A stretch of 64,000 nt of DNA, from assembly GCF_001439695.1 (NCBI RefSeq), contig NZ_JYLL01000007.1, positions 1-64,000 on the forward strand, in the 5' to 3' direction. This DNA comes from Pseudomonas veronii (lineage in GTDB: Bacteria; Pseudomonadota; Gammaproteobacteria; Pseudomonadales; Pseudomonadaceae). Position numbers and translations under genes: made by a program. A model generated the notes under the pieces. It did not search any database, was not told where the DNA came from, and saw only the letters and a program-made list of their open reading frames with translations. This document shows positions 1 to 7,814 of the stretch, piece after piece. The stretch's first letter is position 1, and the number at the start of each line of letters is the position of its first letter.

Positions 1-125
1 AGTATCCAGGGACGACTAACCCGTTCCCATGGATGAGCGAGATCATGGACTTGAAGAAAGAGAAGAATTTCTTTGAGACCCGTGTGATCGAGTACCAGAC
101 TGGCGGTGCGTTGAGCTGGGATTGA
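1..125 (+). CDS. nrdB: Ribonucleoside-diphosphate reductase class Ia, beta subunit (C-terminal end only)
   Basis: The last 40 codons of a gene that begins before the window. The reading frame starts at base 3 and ends at the TGA at 123-125, giving a tail with NPFPWMSEIMDLKKEKNFFE and ending in ALSWD, which I recognise as the end of NrdB. NrdB carries the diiron/tyrosyl radical of the enzyme that makes deoxyribonucleotides. The acidic, flexible C-terminus seen here is the part that docks onto the NrdA subunit; the iron ligands lie outside the window. A strong terminator follows 20 bases after the stop, so this is the end of the nrd transcript. Confidence 0.85.
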   Translation, partial: YPGTTNPFPWMSEIMDLKKEKNFFETRVIEYQTGGALSWD

Positions 126-145
126 TTTTAACGGACGGTACAAAG

Positions 146-172
146 GAGCTGCCCATTGGCAGCTCTTTTTTT
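146..172 (+). terminator. Rho-independent terminator of nrdB
   Basis: An 8-bp perfect stem (GAGCTGCC / GGCAGCTC) closes a CATT loop and is followed by seven T residues. It lies 20 bases after the nrdB stop codon. Confidence 0.9.
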
Positions 173-314
173 GTAAAAAACTCAGTGATTTGGAACAGCA
201 GATGGATTACCTGTAATCCGGCCAAATCCCCATCAGAACGCCAGCATCAAGGGTGACGGTGCCCGCGTATTTGTGCCAACGAAGCCTCTATGCCACCCCC
301 TTTGGCCCTCGCAC

Positions 315-482
315 TTAAACCAAGTCCGCAGGCTGCATCGTCAGGATGATTTTTCCAACGTTTTCAGACGACTCCATTCGGCGATGGGCATCGGCCGCGT
401 GTGACAGCGGGAAAGTACTGTCGACGACCGGCTCCAAACTTCCAGCGCCATCGAAGCCCTCGGGAATAGCCGCGGCATGCAT
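315..482 (-). pseudogene. Remnant of a zinc-type quinone oxidoreductase / alcohol dehydrogenase
   Basis: A 55-codon frame starts at an ATG only 2 bases after the stop of the upstream decarboxylase-like gene and ends at TAA 315-317. Its C-terminal part (SLEPVVDSTFPL, then ADAHRRMESSENVGKIILTM) is the typical end of NADPH:quinone reductases of the medium-chain dehydrogenase family, which are normally about 330 residues long. The first residues (MHAAAIPEGF) look like the normal N-terminus of such a protein, so the gene seems to have lost its middle in one in-frame deletion. The cofactor-binding domain is gone, so no activity is expected. The call as a remnant is firm; the exact parent family is an inference. 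Confidence 0.65.
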
Positions 483-484
483 GA

Positions 485-817
485 TCAGTTTTTCTCCGGT
501 TCGGTAAACGTGGCATTAGCGATAGCAGAGGCGGTAATGGCGCCTGGAAAGCCTACGTAGAACGCCAGGTGAGTGATCGCGGCGGCGATTTCGTCATGGG
601 TCACCCCGTTACTCAGCGCCCGTCGCAGATGCGCGGGCAACTCTTCAGAGTGACCACCGGCAATCAATGCGGCCACTGTGATCAGACTGCGGTCGCGTGG
701 GGACAATGCCGGATCGCTCCAGATCTGCGGATACAGCGTCGAATCAACGAATTGCGACAGCTTTGGGGTAAACGCCCGGGCCGCTTCACGAGGACTGCTG
801 AAGTTGAGATTGGACAT
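485..817 (-). CDS. Carboxymuconolactone decarboxylase (CMD) family protein
   Basis: A 110-residue all-helical protein with the CMD core: a DRSLITVAALIAGG helix, the helix HLRRALSNGVTHDEIAAAITH, and YVGFPGAITA near the end. This family includes gamma-carboxymuconolactone decarboxylase and AhpD-like peroxidase partners. The AhpD CxxC motif is absent, so a lyase or an uncharacterised role is more likely than a thiol one. It follows the aldehyde dehydrogenase gene by 12 bases on the same strand and is probably co-transcribed with it. The true substrate cannot be read from the sequence. Confidence 0.8.
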   Translation of the reverse strand: MSNLNFSSPREAARAFTPKLSQFVDSTLYPQIWSDPALSPRDRSLITVAALIAGGHSEELPAHLRRALSNGVTHDEIAAAITHLAFYVGFPGAITASAIANATFTEPEKN

Positions 818-829
818 GATGCTGTCTCC

Positions 830-2266
830 TTAAACCTGGCTGATGAATTTGTGGGTGAGGTAGTGCTCGATGCCTTCAATGCCACCTTCCGAACCGTGGC
901 CGCTTTCTTTCATGCCGCCGAAGGGAAGCTCTGTGGCGACGATGCGGTATTGGTTGATCCCGATCATCCCGGCCTCTAACCCGTCAGCGACGTCAATGGC
1001 CGTTCGAGCACTCGACGTGAACGCGTAGGCTGAAAGCCCGTAAGGCAGACGATTGGCCTCCTTCAAACCATCAGCCAAGTGATCGAATGGCATCAGCACG
1101 GCGATAGGCCCGAACGGTTCTTCATGCATGACTCGGGCATGCATAGGCACATCCGCCAACACGGTGGGCTCAAAAAAGTAGCCGCTGCATTCCAGGCGTT
1201 TACCACCGGCCAACACGCGTGCGCCTTTGGCAACGGCATCTGCCACCAGCTCTTCCATCTTGGCCAACTGCCGTGGATTGGCGAGCGGCCCAACCTGGGT
1301 GCCGGGCGTCAGGCCATCGCCAATGTTCAACGCGAGGGTGGCCGTCACAAAGTGCTCAACAAACGTTTCATAGACGCCACGCTGAATCAGAAAGCGCGTT
1401 GACGAGATGCAGACTTGGCCAGTCCCGCGGAACCGATTGGCAACGCCTTCGACGGCTGCTTTTTCGATTTCTGCGTCATCGAATACCAGCACCGGCCCGT
1501 GTCCTCCCAGTTCAAGGGTGATGGGCTTGACGCCCTCGGCAGCACGAGCGGATAGCAGCCGACCGATGGGGACCGAACCGGTAAAGGTCACCTTGCGAAT
1601 GATGGGAGAAGCGATCAGGTGGCTGGAAACTTGGTCCGGCACACCAAAGACCACTTGCAACACGCCTTTAGGCAATCCTGCATCGTCGAGAGCACGCGCC
1701 AGGGCCAGCGCGGTGGAGGGGCTTTCTTCCCCTGGCTTGAGGATGACACTGCAACCTGCGGCCAAGGCTGCCGAGAGCTTGCGGGCGGGTGTAATGGCCG
1801 GGAAATTCCAGGGCGTGAACGCAGCGACAGGGCCGATGGCTTGGCGTTTTACCATTTGCAGCACACCGGGACGATTGGCCGGAACTACACGCCCATCGAT
1901 ACGGCGCGCGCTTTCGGCAAACCACTCGAAGTACTCAGCCGCACGCGTGACCTCATCCAGGCTTTCCGCAAGCGGTTTGCCTTCTTCCAGCGTCATTTGC
2001 TCGGCGATGTGTGGGGCCCGTTCCAGGATGAGATCGGCAGCGCGTTTGAGAATTTTTGCGCGCTTGTCGGGTACGGTCTGGCGCCATTGTTCAAAGCTCT
2101 GTTGAGTCACTTCGAGCGCGTGATTGAGGTCGCCTGCGGTGGCGAGTGGAACACGCCCGATCTCACGTGCGGTTGCGGGGTTGACGACAGCGGCGGTCGC
2201 GCGTCCTTCGGCACTGATCCATTCACCACCGATAAAGAGATAAAGCGGGTCGTAAGACGTGTTCAT
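830..2266 (-). CDS. NAD(P)-dependent succinate-semialdehyde-type aldehyde dehydrogenase
   Basis: A 478-residue aldehyde dehydrogenase. Visible landmarks are TPWNFP near residue 151, KPGE near 177, the general base Glu in LELGGHGP near 252 and the nucleophile Cys in GTGQVCISSTR near 286. The overall pattern is closest to the GabD/succinate-semialdehyde group, oxidising an aldehyde to an acid. The ATG at 2266 is chosen because it has AAGGG at the right distance and begins at the conserved N-terminus; a start at 2347 would add 27 unrelated residues. It is transcribed away from the LysR gene at 2572, which probably controls it. Gene symbol withheld because gabD paralogues are many in Pseudomonas. 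Confidence 0.85.
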   Translation of the reverse strand: MNTSYDPLYLFIGGEWISAEGRATAAVVNPATAREIGRVPLATAGDLNHALEVTQQSFEQWRQTVPDKRAKILKRAADLILERAPHIAEQMTLEEGKPLAESLDEVTRAAEYFEWFAESARRIDGRVVPANRPGVLQMVKRQAIGPVAAFTPWNFPAITPARKLSAALAAGCSVILKPGEESPSTALALARALDDAGLPKGVLQVVFGVPDQVSSHLIASPIIRKVTFTGSVPIGRLLSARAAEGVKPITLELGGHGPVLVFDDAEIEKAAVEGVANRFRGTGQVCISSTRFLIQRGVYETFVEHFVTATLALNIGDGLTPGTQVGPLANPRQLAKMEELVADAVAKGARVLAGGKRLECSGYFFEPTVLADVPMHARVMHEEPFGPIAVLMPFDHLADGLKEANRLPYGLSAYAFTSSARTAIDVADGLEAGMIGINQYRIVATELPFGGMKESGHGSEGGIEGIEHYLTHKFISQV

Positions 2267-2571
2267 GAGGTTGCCCTTCGGTTGGTTTATCAACAAGTTC
2301 GTACAAGACTCAGCGCCTGGGTTGCCGTGTTCAGGCGCCCTGTGCAACCAAGTCTATGGAGTACGAACCGTTTGATTTAGCCGACCAGAAGGGAATCATT
2401 GTTGTGCCTGGAGGTAATATCGAGCACCGCCAGGAGTGTGTAGCATCTGCAAATACCGCCCACGTCATGCGGCAATGACAACCTGGCTCGTCGCTCCAGG
2501 CTTGATTGTTTTTTGGGGTGGGGACTTCTGCAGTGAAGAACGTTTGCAATCAGATCGACAGGTAGAGTTGG
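2267..2571. other. Intergenic region between aldehyde dehydrogenase and lysR
   Basis: 305 bases between two divergently transcribed genes. It must hold the promoters of both and probably the LysR operator. I did not find a convincing operator dyad or -35/-10 pair and see no gene in it. Confidence 0.5.
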
Positions 2572-3498
2572 ATGGATAAGCTTACGAACATGTCCGTGTA
2601 CGTCAAAGTTGTTGAGATGGGCAGTTTTACTGCGGTGGCTAACCATCTGGACTCTACGGTCGGCAATGTCTCGCGTGCGGTTTCCGCGCTTGAAAACGTG
2701 CTCGACGCCCGCCTGTTACAGCGCTCGACCCGCCGCCTTTCGGTGACAGACGCTGGCCGGCGCTTTTATGAGCGCTGTACCAAAATTCTGGCAGACCTTG
2801 AAAATGCAGAAGCCGAAGCGAGCAACGCCGCGTTGAAACCCAGGGGGACGTTGCGTGTGCATTGTGTGCCGGGGCTAGCACGGCAGTTGGTTACTTCGGC
2901 CGTGCTGGATTACCGCCGGGAATTCCCCGATGTCACCGTGGACTTAATGCTTTCTCAGCGAATGCCTAACCTCCTGGAAGACCAACTGGACGTCTCGATT
3001 CTGATTGCCCGAACGCTGCCAGATTCAGCGTATGTCAGCCAAAAGATCGGCATCAGCCATTGTGTGCTGGTGGCGTCTCCAGCATATCTGGAGCAACACG
3101 CTGCCCCTGTAACGCCAGAAGATCTCAGCGATCATCAGTGTTTGCTGTTGGGCACCGTCGATTATGTGCGGGATGAATGGCAATTAAAGAGCAAGACCGG
3201 GGATGCGCTATTTACCCCCAAGGGCCCGAGTTTCAGCGTCAATGATATGGACGCAATGGCAGTCGCCATTCGAGAGGGAGCAGGCATAGGTTTGCTGGCC
3301 GGTTTTTCAGCCATTGAGGACTTGCGTTCAGGCAGGCTCGTGCGTGTTTTGCCCGAGTACCATACCTACGAGCGTAATGTTTACGCCGTCTACACATCAC
3401 GTCAGTTCATCGATGCAAAAGTTACTCGATTCATCGATACGTTAAAAAATCGGGTCGGTACTGAGCTGATGATGACCGCTCAGGAGCTCATCGCTTGA
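2572..3498 (+). CDS. LysR-family transcriptional regulator
   Basis: 308 residues, the normal length for the family. The N-terminal winged helix-turn-helix (residues about 1-60, with SFTAVANHLDSTVGNVSRAVSALE) binds DNA; the remainder is the two-lobed effector domain, with the usual GAGIGLLAGFSA segment near the end. The sequence resembles the subgroup often found beside oxidoreductases. It is divergent from the aldehyde dehydrogenase gene, so it most likely activates the dehydrogenase/CMD pair in response to an unknown ligand. Confidence 0.88.
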   Translation: MDKLTNMSVYVKVVEMGSFTAVANHLDSTVGNVSRAVSALENVLDARLLQRSTRRLSVTDAGRRFYERCTKILADLENAEAEASNAALKPRGTLRVHCVPGLARQLVTSAVLDYRREFPDVTVDLMLSQRMPNLLEDQLDVSILIARTLPDSAYVSQKIGISHCVLVASPAYLEQHAAPVTPEDLSDHQCLLLGTVDYVRDEWQLKSKTGDALFTPKGPSFSVNDMDAMAVAIREGAGIGLLAGFSAIEDLRSGRLVRVLPEYHTYERNVYAVYTSRQFIDAKVTRFIDTLKNRVGTELMMTAQELIA

Positions 3499-3850
3499 AG
3501 GACGCCAACTAAGGCCCTGCGGGGAGGCTGTATCAGGATGGGTGTCTTCCTCATTTCGAGGCATTTCGAAACAGAAGACGCTAAAGACCATCAGGCGGGC
3601 TAAGGTTCGGTCATACCACTTGAAGTGTTTGTTTTGCCATTTTTTGCAGTCCATCACGAAGGGTTCGGATCGCATCACCAATGCTGTAGCCTTGTCCGCC
3701 AATTGCTATCAGCACTGTCACCGCTCGAACGACCGGGATGAATTCACCGCCGGGCTCTACTCGACAATCGGCCGATTGATACAGGAGTAAACTCTTGCGG
3801 TCACAGCTGATGCATTCTCAATCAATACTAGCCAGGACCGAGGCCACCCC
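3499..3850. other. 352-base stretch without a convincing gene
   Basis: Several short overlapping frames exist on both strands. The minus-strand frame ending at the TGA 3611-3613 stays open for about 70 codons without an ATG and reads like a protein (a GGEFIPVVRAVTVLIAIGG stretch followed by YSIGDAIRTLRDG). It could be a degraded gene end. I do not recognise its family. The base composition is lower in GC than the neighbours. Confidence 0.4.
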
Positions 3851-4507
3851 GTGAACCCAGATATGCTCGAAGCCGGCCCCGTGGATGCCAAAGTACTTTC
3901 CGTCTTTGACTTCGACGGCACCCTGACCCATCACGACAGTTTCGTGCCCTTCCTCAAGTTTGCCTTTGGCGCCGGCGAGTTCTATGGCCGGATGGTCAAG
4001 CTGGCGGTGCCTGGGCTGCGGTTTCTGGTGCGGCAGATCAGCCGGGACGAGTTGAAGGCGCAGTTGATCCGCACCTTTATGACCGGGGTGGAGAAGGCGT
4101 GGGTGCAGCAGAAGGCCGAGGAGTACTGCCAGCGCAGTTGGGCGCGGTTGATGCGGCCGGCGGGGGTGTTGTCGGTGGAGCAGGAGCTGGGCTCGGGGGC
4201 GGTGGTGACGTTGTGTTCGGCGTCGCCGGCGTTGGTGTTGCAGCCGTTTGCCGATCGGCTTGGGATCAAGTTGATCGGGACCGAACTTGAGGTCGTCGAC
4301 GGCGTGTTGACCGGCAAGCTCACCGGGAACAACTGCCGGTGCGAGAACAAGGTGCTGCGGCTTGAAGCGGTGTATGGCGACCTGGGGGAGTATCGGCTCA
4401 GGGCCTGGGGCGATACGCGTGGGGACCGGGAGTTGTTGGCGGCGGCGCAGGACGCGCATTTTCGGCATTTTCATGGGAAGAAGCAGCAGGCCAGGTTGCA
4501 GCGCTGA
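3851..4507 (+). CDS. HAD-superfamily IB hydrolase (phosphoserine-phosphatase-like)
   Basis: 218 residues with the HAD motif I DFDGTLT near residue 20 (nucleophile Asp), motif II TLCSASPA (Ser) in the middle, a Lys in CENKVLRLEA and motif IV GDTRGDRELL near residue 190. This is the subfamily IB layout (SerB-like and lysophosphatidate-phosphatase-like), with an alpha-helical cap between motifs I and II. Such enzymes dephosphorylate small phosphomonoesters by an aspartyl-phosphate intermediate. The start is a GTG at 3851 with no strong ribosome-binding site; the ATG at 3863 is an alternative. Substrate unknown. Confidence 0.8.
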   Translation: MNPDMLEAGPVDAKVLSVFDFDGTLTHHDSFVPFLKFAFGAGEFYGRMVKLAVPGLRFLVRQISRDELKAQLIRTFMTGVEKAWVQQKAEEYCQRSWARLMRPAGVLSVEQELGSGAVVTLCSASPALVLQPFADRLGIKLIGTELEVVDGVLTGKLTGNNCRCENKVLRLEAVYGDLGEYRLRAWGDTRGDRELLAAAQDAHFRHFHGKKQQARLQR

Positions 4508-4624
4508 TAGGGGCGGTGGGGGATGCCATCACTGCCTCGCTGGGATACGCGAGGTTGCGGTTTCCTAGCGACATCTGCGTAATATCCGGCTATCAATAGC
4601 CAAACCTCTCACGGACCCGAGCCC

Positions 4625-5578
4625 ATGAAATTCGACACGGCCTACAGCCTGAGTCTCGACGACAAGCTGTCGATCTACGACGTGCGAGAGTTGAATTTCG
4701 ACGAAACCGACGCCTACGACTCCGACACGGACCGTTTCCTCTGCCCCAACGACACATGCCGCGCGGCCTTTGACGCAGGCAATGTGTTGAGCACGTTCAA
4801 CGCAAAAAACGTCAACTACCGACGCACCCCGCATTTCAAGAACACCCCAGGCACCCGGCACATCGAGGGTTGCCGTTACGCCAGCAGCCACAAGCCTGCC
4901 ACGGGCGAAAGTGAGGACGAGCGCGAGGAACACTTCCCATCGGAATTCGTCCTGACCCGGCGCACCTACCCGCGTAAAACCCCGCAGGCCGGCACTGACG
5001 GGCAAGTCCCACAAGCCCCGGCGAAGCCCCCTTCAACCCGCACCAGCGCGTCTGTCGGCGCCAACGACACCACCCCGGATAAAACCAGCGTGTTCGCACA
5101 CCCGGTGGAATGTTATGTGTCGAACCTCGACGACAAGGACAAGCTCAAGGCGATGCCCTTGAAGATCGGCGACCATACCGCGACGTACTGGACGTTTTTC
5201 AAGAAGATCGAGTACCTGCAGGACAATCAGGGCCTGATCTACTGGGGCCGGATCAAAGCGATCAAGGACTACACCAGCAGCTTTCGCATCGACTTCGAAA
5301 AGAAGGTTTGGCTCGACAAGAAGCCCTACTCGGTCAACGTCTACCTGAGCAAGAAACTCATCGAGAATTACCGCAAGCGCACAGCGTTCCTCGAGCAGAT
5401 CAAGGCCGCGGCCAGCAGCGCACGGCCGTTATATTGCTTCTTTTACGGGGTGACGCCGGCACTTAGACAGGTGCCCAGCAAGAAAAACCCCGAGCAGACG
5501 TTTGGGGTGTTCAGCGCCGACATCGAGAATCTGGATCATTTGATTATTCGCGAAGTGCCGGCGGCTGAGGCGGGTTAG
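4625..5578 (+). CDS. Uncharacterised protein with an N-terminal CoiA-like zinc-finger pattern
   Basis: 317 residues, not recognised. Residues about 37-82 hold FLCPNDTC, then HF about 30 residues on, then HIEGC. This Cys-x4-Cys ... His ... His-x3-Cys arrangement resembles the metal-binding N-terminal module of CoiA-like proteins. A charged, low-complexity linker rich in Pro, Thr and Ser (about 95-155) leads to a second folded domain (about 158-310) rich in aromatics (YWTFFKKIEYL, LIYWGRIKAI), ending with a YCFFYGVTP segment. No signal peptide or membrane helix, so it should be cytoplasmic. It stands alone between the HAD gene and an SOS-box HTH gene. A nucleic-acid-binding role is possible but is only inference. 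Confidence 0.6.
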   Translation: MKFDTAYSLSLDDKLSIYDVRELNFDETDAYDSDTDRFLCPNDTCRAAFDAGNVLSTFNAKNVNYRRTPHFKNTPGTRHIEGCRYASSHKPATGESEDEREEHFPSEFVLTRRTYPRKTPQAGTDGQVPQAPAKPPSTRTSASVGANDTTPDKTSVFAHPVECYVSNLDDKDKLKAMPLKIGDHTATYWTFFKKIEYLQDNQGLIYWGRIKAIKDYTSSFRIDFEKKVWLDKKPYSVNVYLSKKLIENYRKRTAFLEQIKAAASSARPLYCFFYGVTPALRQVPSKKNPEQTFGVFSADIENLDHLIIREVPAAEAG

Positions 5579-5681
5579 CCGAGACCGTGCCCGACCTCGC
5601 ACACGAATACCCTCGTGCAAGCCTCAAAATAGAACGGTGTCGGCGCCGGAGAACATTCCAGTTGATGAGCGGTCAAAACAA

Positions 5682-5697
5682 CTGTACAAAAAAACAG
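5682..5697. promoter_or_regulatory. Predicted LexA (SOS) box
   Basis: CTG, ten bases (TACAAAAAAA), CAG: an exact CTG-N10-CAG match with an A/T-rich centre, as in Pseudomonas LexA1 boxes. It overlaps TATAGT at 5698-5703, which could serve as a -10 hexamer, and lies 39 bases before the ATG of the HTH gene at 5736. Binding would block transcription of that gene. Confidence 0.65.
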
Positions 5698-5735
5698 TAT
5701 AGTTTGTCCTCCCCGTCGAACCCTGGAGACACCCC

Positions 5736-6110
5736 ATGTCCTCTCTGGCAATGAGCTCTTTCGTAGAACAGCAGATCGTCCTGCATCAATTCACCGCCAA
5801 GCACAGCGTGCAGGCCCGCGTCATGCTCGGCTGGAGCCGCGAAGAGCTGTCGCGCCAGGCCGGTGTGACGGTGGATGCGATTCAACGGTTTGAAACCCAG
5901 GGCACCGTGGAGGACGACGTGCGCCTGACCCTGGCGTTTCGCCTGGAAGCCGAGGGGTTGGCGTTTTTCCCAGGGTTTGCGCCTGGCTGGGGGATGCGTG
6001 CGCGCAAGTTGGGAGCCGCCGCAACGGAACCCGCTGCACAAAACATCCTGTCTCGATTGATGGGTTCAACAGCGACGTCAATTGATTCACCAACCCCGCA
6101 GGCGCAGTAA
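5736..6110 (+). CDS. Small XRE-type helix-turn-helix regulator, predicted SOS-controlled
   Basis: 124 residues. An HTH of the XRE/Cro type occupies residues about 28-60 (ARVMLGWSREELSRQAGVTV then DAIQRFE), followed by a short region with RLEAEGLAFFPG, a pattern common in small Pseudomonas XRE proteins, and an unstructured Ala/Thr/Pro-rich tail. GGAG lies 8 bases before the ATG at 5736; the second ATG at 5751 is an alternative. The promoter carries a canonical LexA box, so the gene is likely induced by DNA damage. Target genes are unknown and no obvious partner follows it on the same strand. Confidence 0.75.
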   Translation: MSSLAMSSFVEQQIVLHQFTAKHSVQARVMLGWSREELSRQAGVTVDAIQRFETQGTVEDDVRLTLAFRLEAEGLAFFPGFAPGWGMRARKLGAAATEPAAQNILSRLMGSTATSIDSPTPQAQ

Positions 6111-6168
6111 GGCGCTGAGTGCGAACCCCAACGTTGGCCACGCCAGGGTGTGAACATTGCCTGACGGC

Positions 6169-7674
6169 TTAGAGGCTGGGCTTGGCGACCTTCTGTGCCG
6201 CCTGCTCATAGCCATGGCCCACAGCAAGCAGTGTGGGTTCAGACCCACGGGCACCAAAGAAGTACGCACTGGTCGGCACGCCGTCCTCATTCTTCCCGGA
6301 TGGCACGCTGATCCCTGGGTAGCCGGCCACCGCAACCGCGAAGTAGCTGTTCGTATCAAAGTCCGACACCATGGCGTCGAGGTTTTCCTGCGTGATCAGT
6401 TCATCCACCGTGCCACGAAAATCCTCGATCATTGCGTCCCATAACGGCTGGCGCTCATCGGCTGTGAGGGTGGACGCGTTGATCTCCTTGAGTGTCGGTT
6501 GGTGATCGGTGTCGGTGCCATCGCGCTTTTCATTGAACGCGATCAACTCGGACACCGACTTGACCGGCAACCCCTCGCGCTTGGCCAGGTAGTCGTTCAA
6601 CTCATCCTTCACATCGGCGTACAAGAGTTCGCCATAGCGTGATGCGTCGGCCAAGCGCATATCGACCGGCACCAGAACCGCGCCTTGCGCGCGAAGCACT
6701 TCAAGCGTCTTGCGAAATTGCGGACTGTTGTCCACCGGTAAGCTTTCGCCATTCGCGGAAAAGGTCACGGGATAGCCGATACGTTTGTCCTGCAACGCAC
6801 CGGGCTTGAGCAACGCGGTGTAATCAATCCCTTGGGGCGCATCCACACTGGCGGCATCATGAGGGTCCCTGCCCGACATCGCGTTAAGCATCAACGCAGC
6901 ATCAAACACCGAACGCGTCATCGGGCCCGGCGTGTCCTGCCGATGGCTGGCTGGAATGATGCCGCTACGGCTCAACAAACCCACGCCGGGCTTGAAACCG
7001 ACCACCCCGTTGAACGCCGCCGGCACGATGATCGAACCATTGGTCTCGGTGCCCACCGCCAAGGGGGCGAAGCCTGCGGCGACCGCGGCGGCCGACCCCG
7101 AACTCGAACCACCCACCTCTGCGCCCGCTTGATGCGGGTTACGCGTCTGCCCGCCCCGCCCACTCGAACCATCGGGGCCACCGCGAAAGCCCGCCAGTTC
7201 AGTCAAGTTGGTTTTACCCAGGATCACGGCCCCCTGCTCGCGCAAGCGCTCGACGATGAAGGCATCCTTGGGCGCCGCACTGCCCACCAAGCCAAAGGCG
7301 CCAGCGCTGGTTTGCTGGGTATCTCCCGTCTCGATAGTGTCCTTGAGTAACACGGGAATGCCATGCAGCGGGCCACGCACCTTGCCATTGGCGCGCTCCA
7401 GATCGAGCTCGCGGGCGATCTGCAAGGCCTCGGGGTTCAGTTCAATGATCGAACTCAATTTGGGGTCCAGCTTATGAATGCGCTCCTGCAGGTAACTGAC
7501 CAGATTCGCCGAAGTGAGCCCACCCGGTCGGGCCATTTGCTCGCCGAGCTCACGCACACTGGCGTATTCCGTTCCCGGGGGAACCGGCGCTGAAGCCCCC
7601 GATGAAGACTGCGCAGGCAGCACTCGCTGCACCTGGTGAACAAACACACCCATGCCATAACCAATACCCAACAT
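6169..7674 (-). CDS. Amidase-signature family hydrolase
   Basis: 501 residues. The Ser-cisSer-Lys triad is complete: Lys in PVLLKDTIE (about 111), the cis-Ser in GGSSSGSAAAVAAG (about 190) and the nucleophile Ser in GTETNGSIIVP (about 214). These enzymes cleave carboxamide bonds. The N-terminus has a hydrophobic stretch with a short Pro/Ser-rich linker, but no clear signal peptide. The ATG at 7674 is preferred because GGGAGG stands 7 bases before it; an earlier in-frame start at 7716 would add 14 residues. The downstream Lys/Ser/Gly residues and length are normal, so it should be active; substrate unknown. An amidase-like pseudoenzyme gene lies upstream on the same strand. Confidence 0.85.
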   Translation of the reverse strand: MLGIGYGMGVFVHQVQRVLPAQSSSGASAPVPPGTEYASVRELGEQMARPGGLTSANLVSYLQERIHKLDPKLSSIIELNPEALQIARELDLERANGKVRGPLHGIPVLLKDTIETGDTQQTSAGAFGLVGSAAPKDAFIVERLREQGAVILGKTNLTELAGFRGGPDGSSGRGGQTRNPHQAGAEVGGSSSGSAAAVAAGFAPLAVGTETNGSIIVPAAFNGVVGFKPGVGLLSRSGIIPASHRQDTPGPMTRSVFDAALMLNAMSGRDPHDAASVDAPQGIDYTALLKPGALQDKRIGYPVTFSANGESLPVDNSPQFRKTLEVLRAQGAVLVPVDMRLADASRYGELLYADVKDELNDYLAKREGLPVKSVSELIAFNEKRDGTDTDHQPTLKEINASTLTADERQPLWDAMIEDFRGTVDELITQENLDAMVSDFDTNSYFAVAVAGYPGISVPSGKNEDGVPTSAYFFGARGSEPTLLAVGHGYEQAAQKVAKPSL

Positions 7675-7814
7675 GAAGCACCTCCCGGAAGGCGTAAGAA
7701 GTGATGAAGGACCCACATTGATCCGTACACCAGTCTAAAAACCCCCCTCCTTCCAGGCTGCGCGACGCAGGTTGTTCAAACCGTGGGATTGTTCAGCGCA
7801 GTTGGTAGCTTTGC

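Noticed and set aside
830..2347. 505-residue form of the aldehyde dehydrogenase
   Set aside because: The extra 27 residues are unlike the family, and ATG 2266 has AAGGG at the right distance.
3542..3790. 82-codon plus-strand frame and an 86-codon minus-strand frame (3442-3702) in the gap after lysR
   Set aside because: They overlap each other, lack ribosome-binding sites and do not read as proteins I recognise; the minus one runs into the lysR gene.
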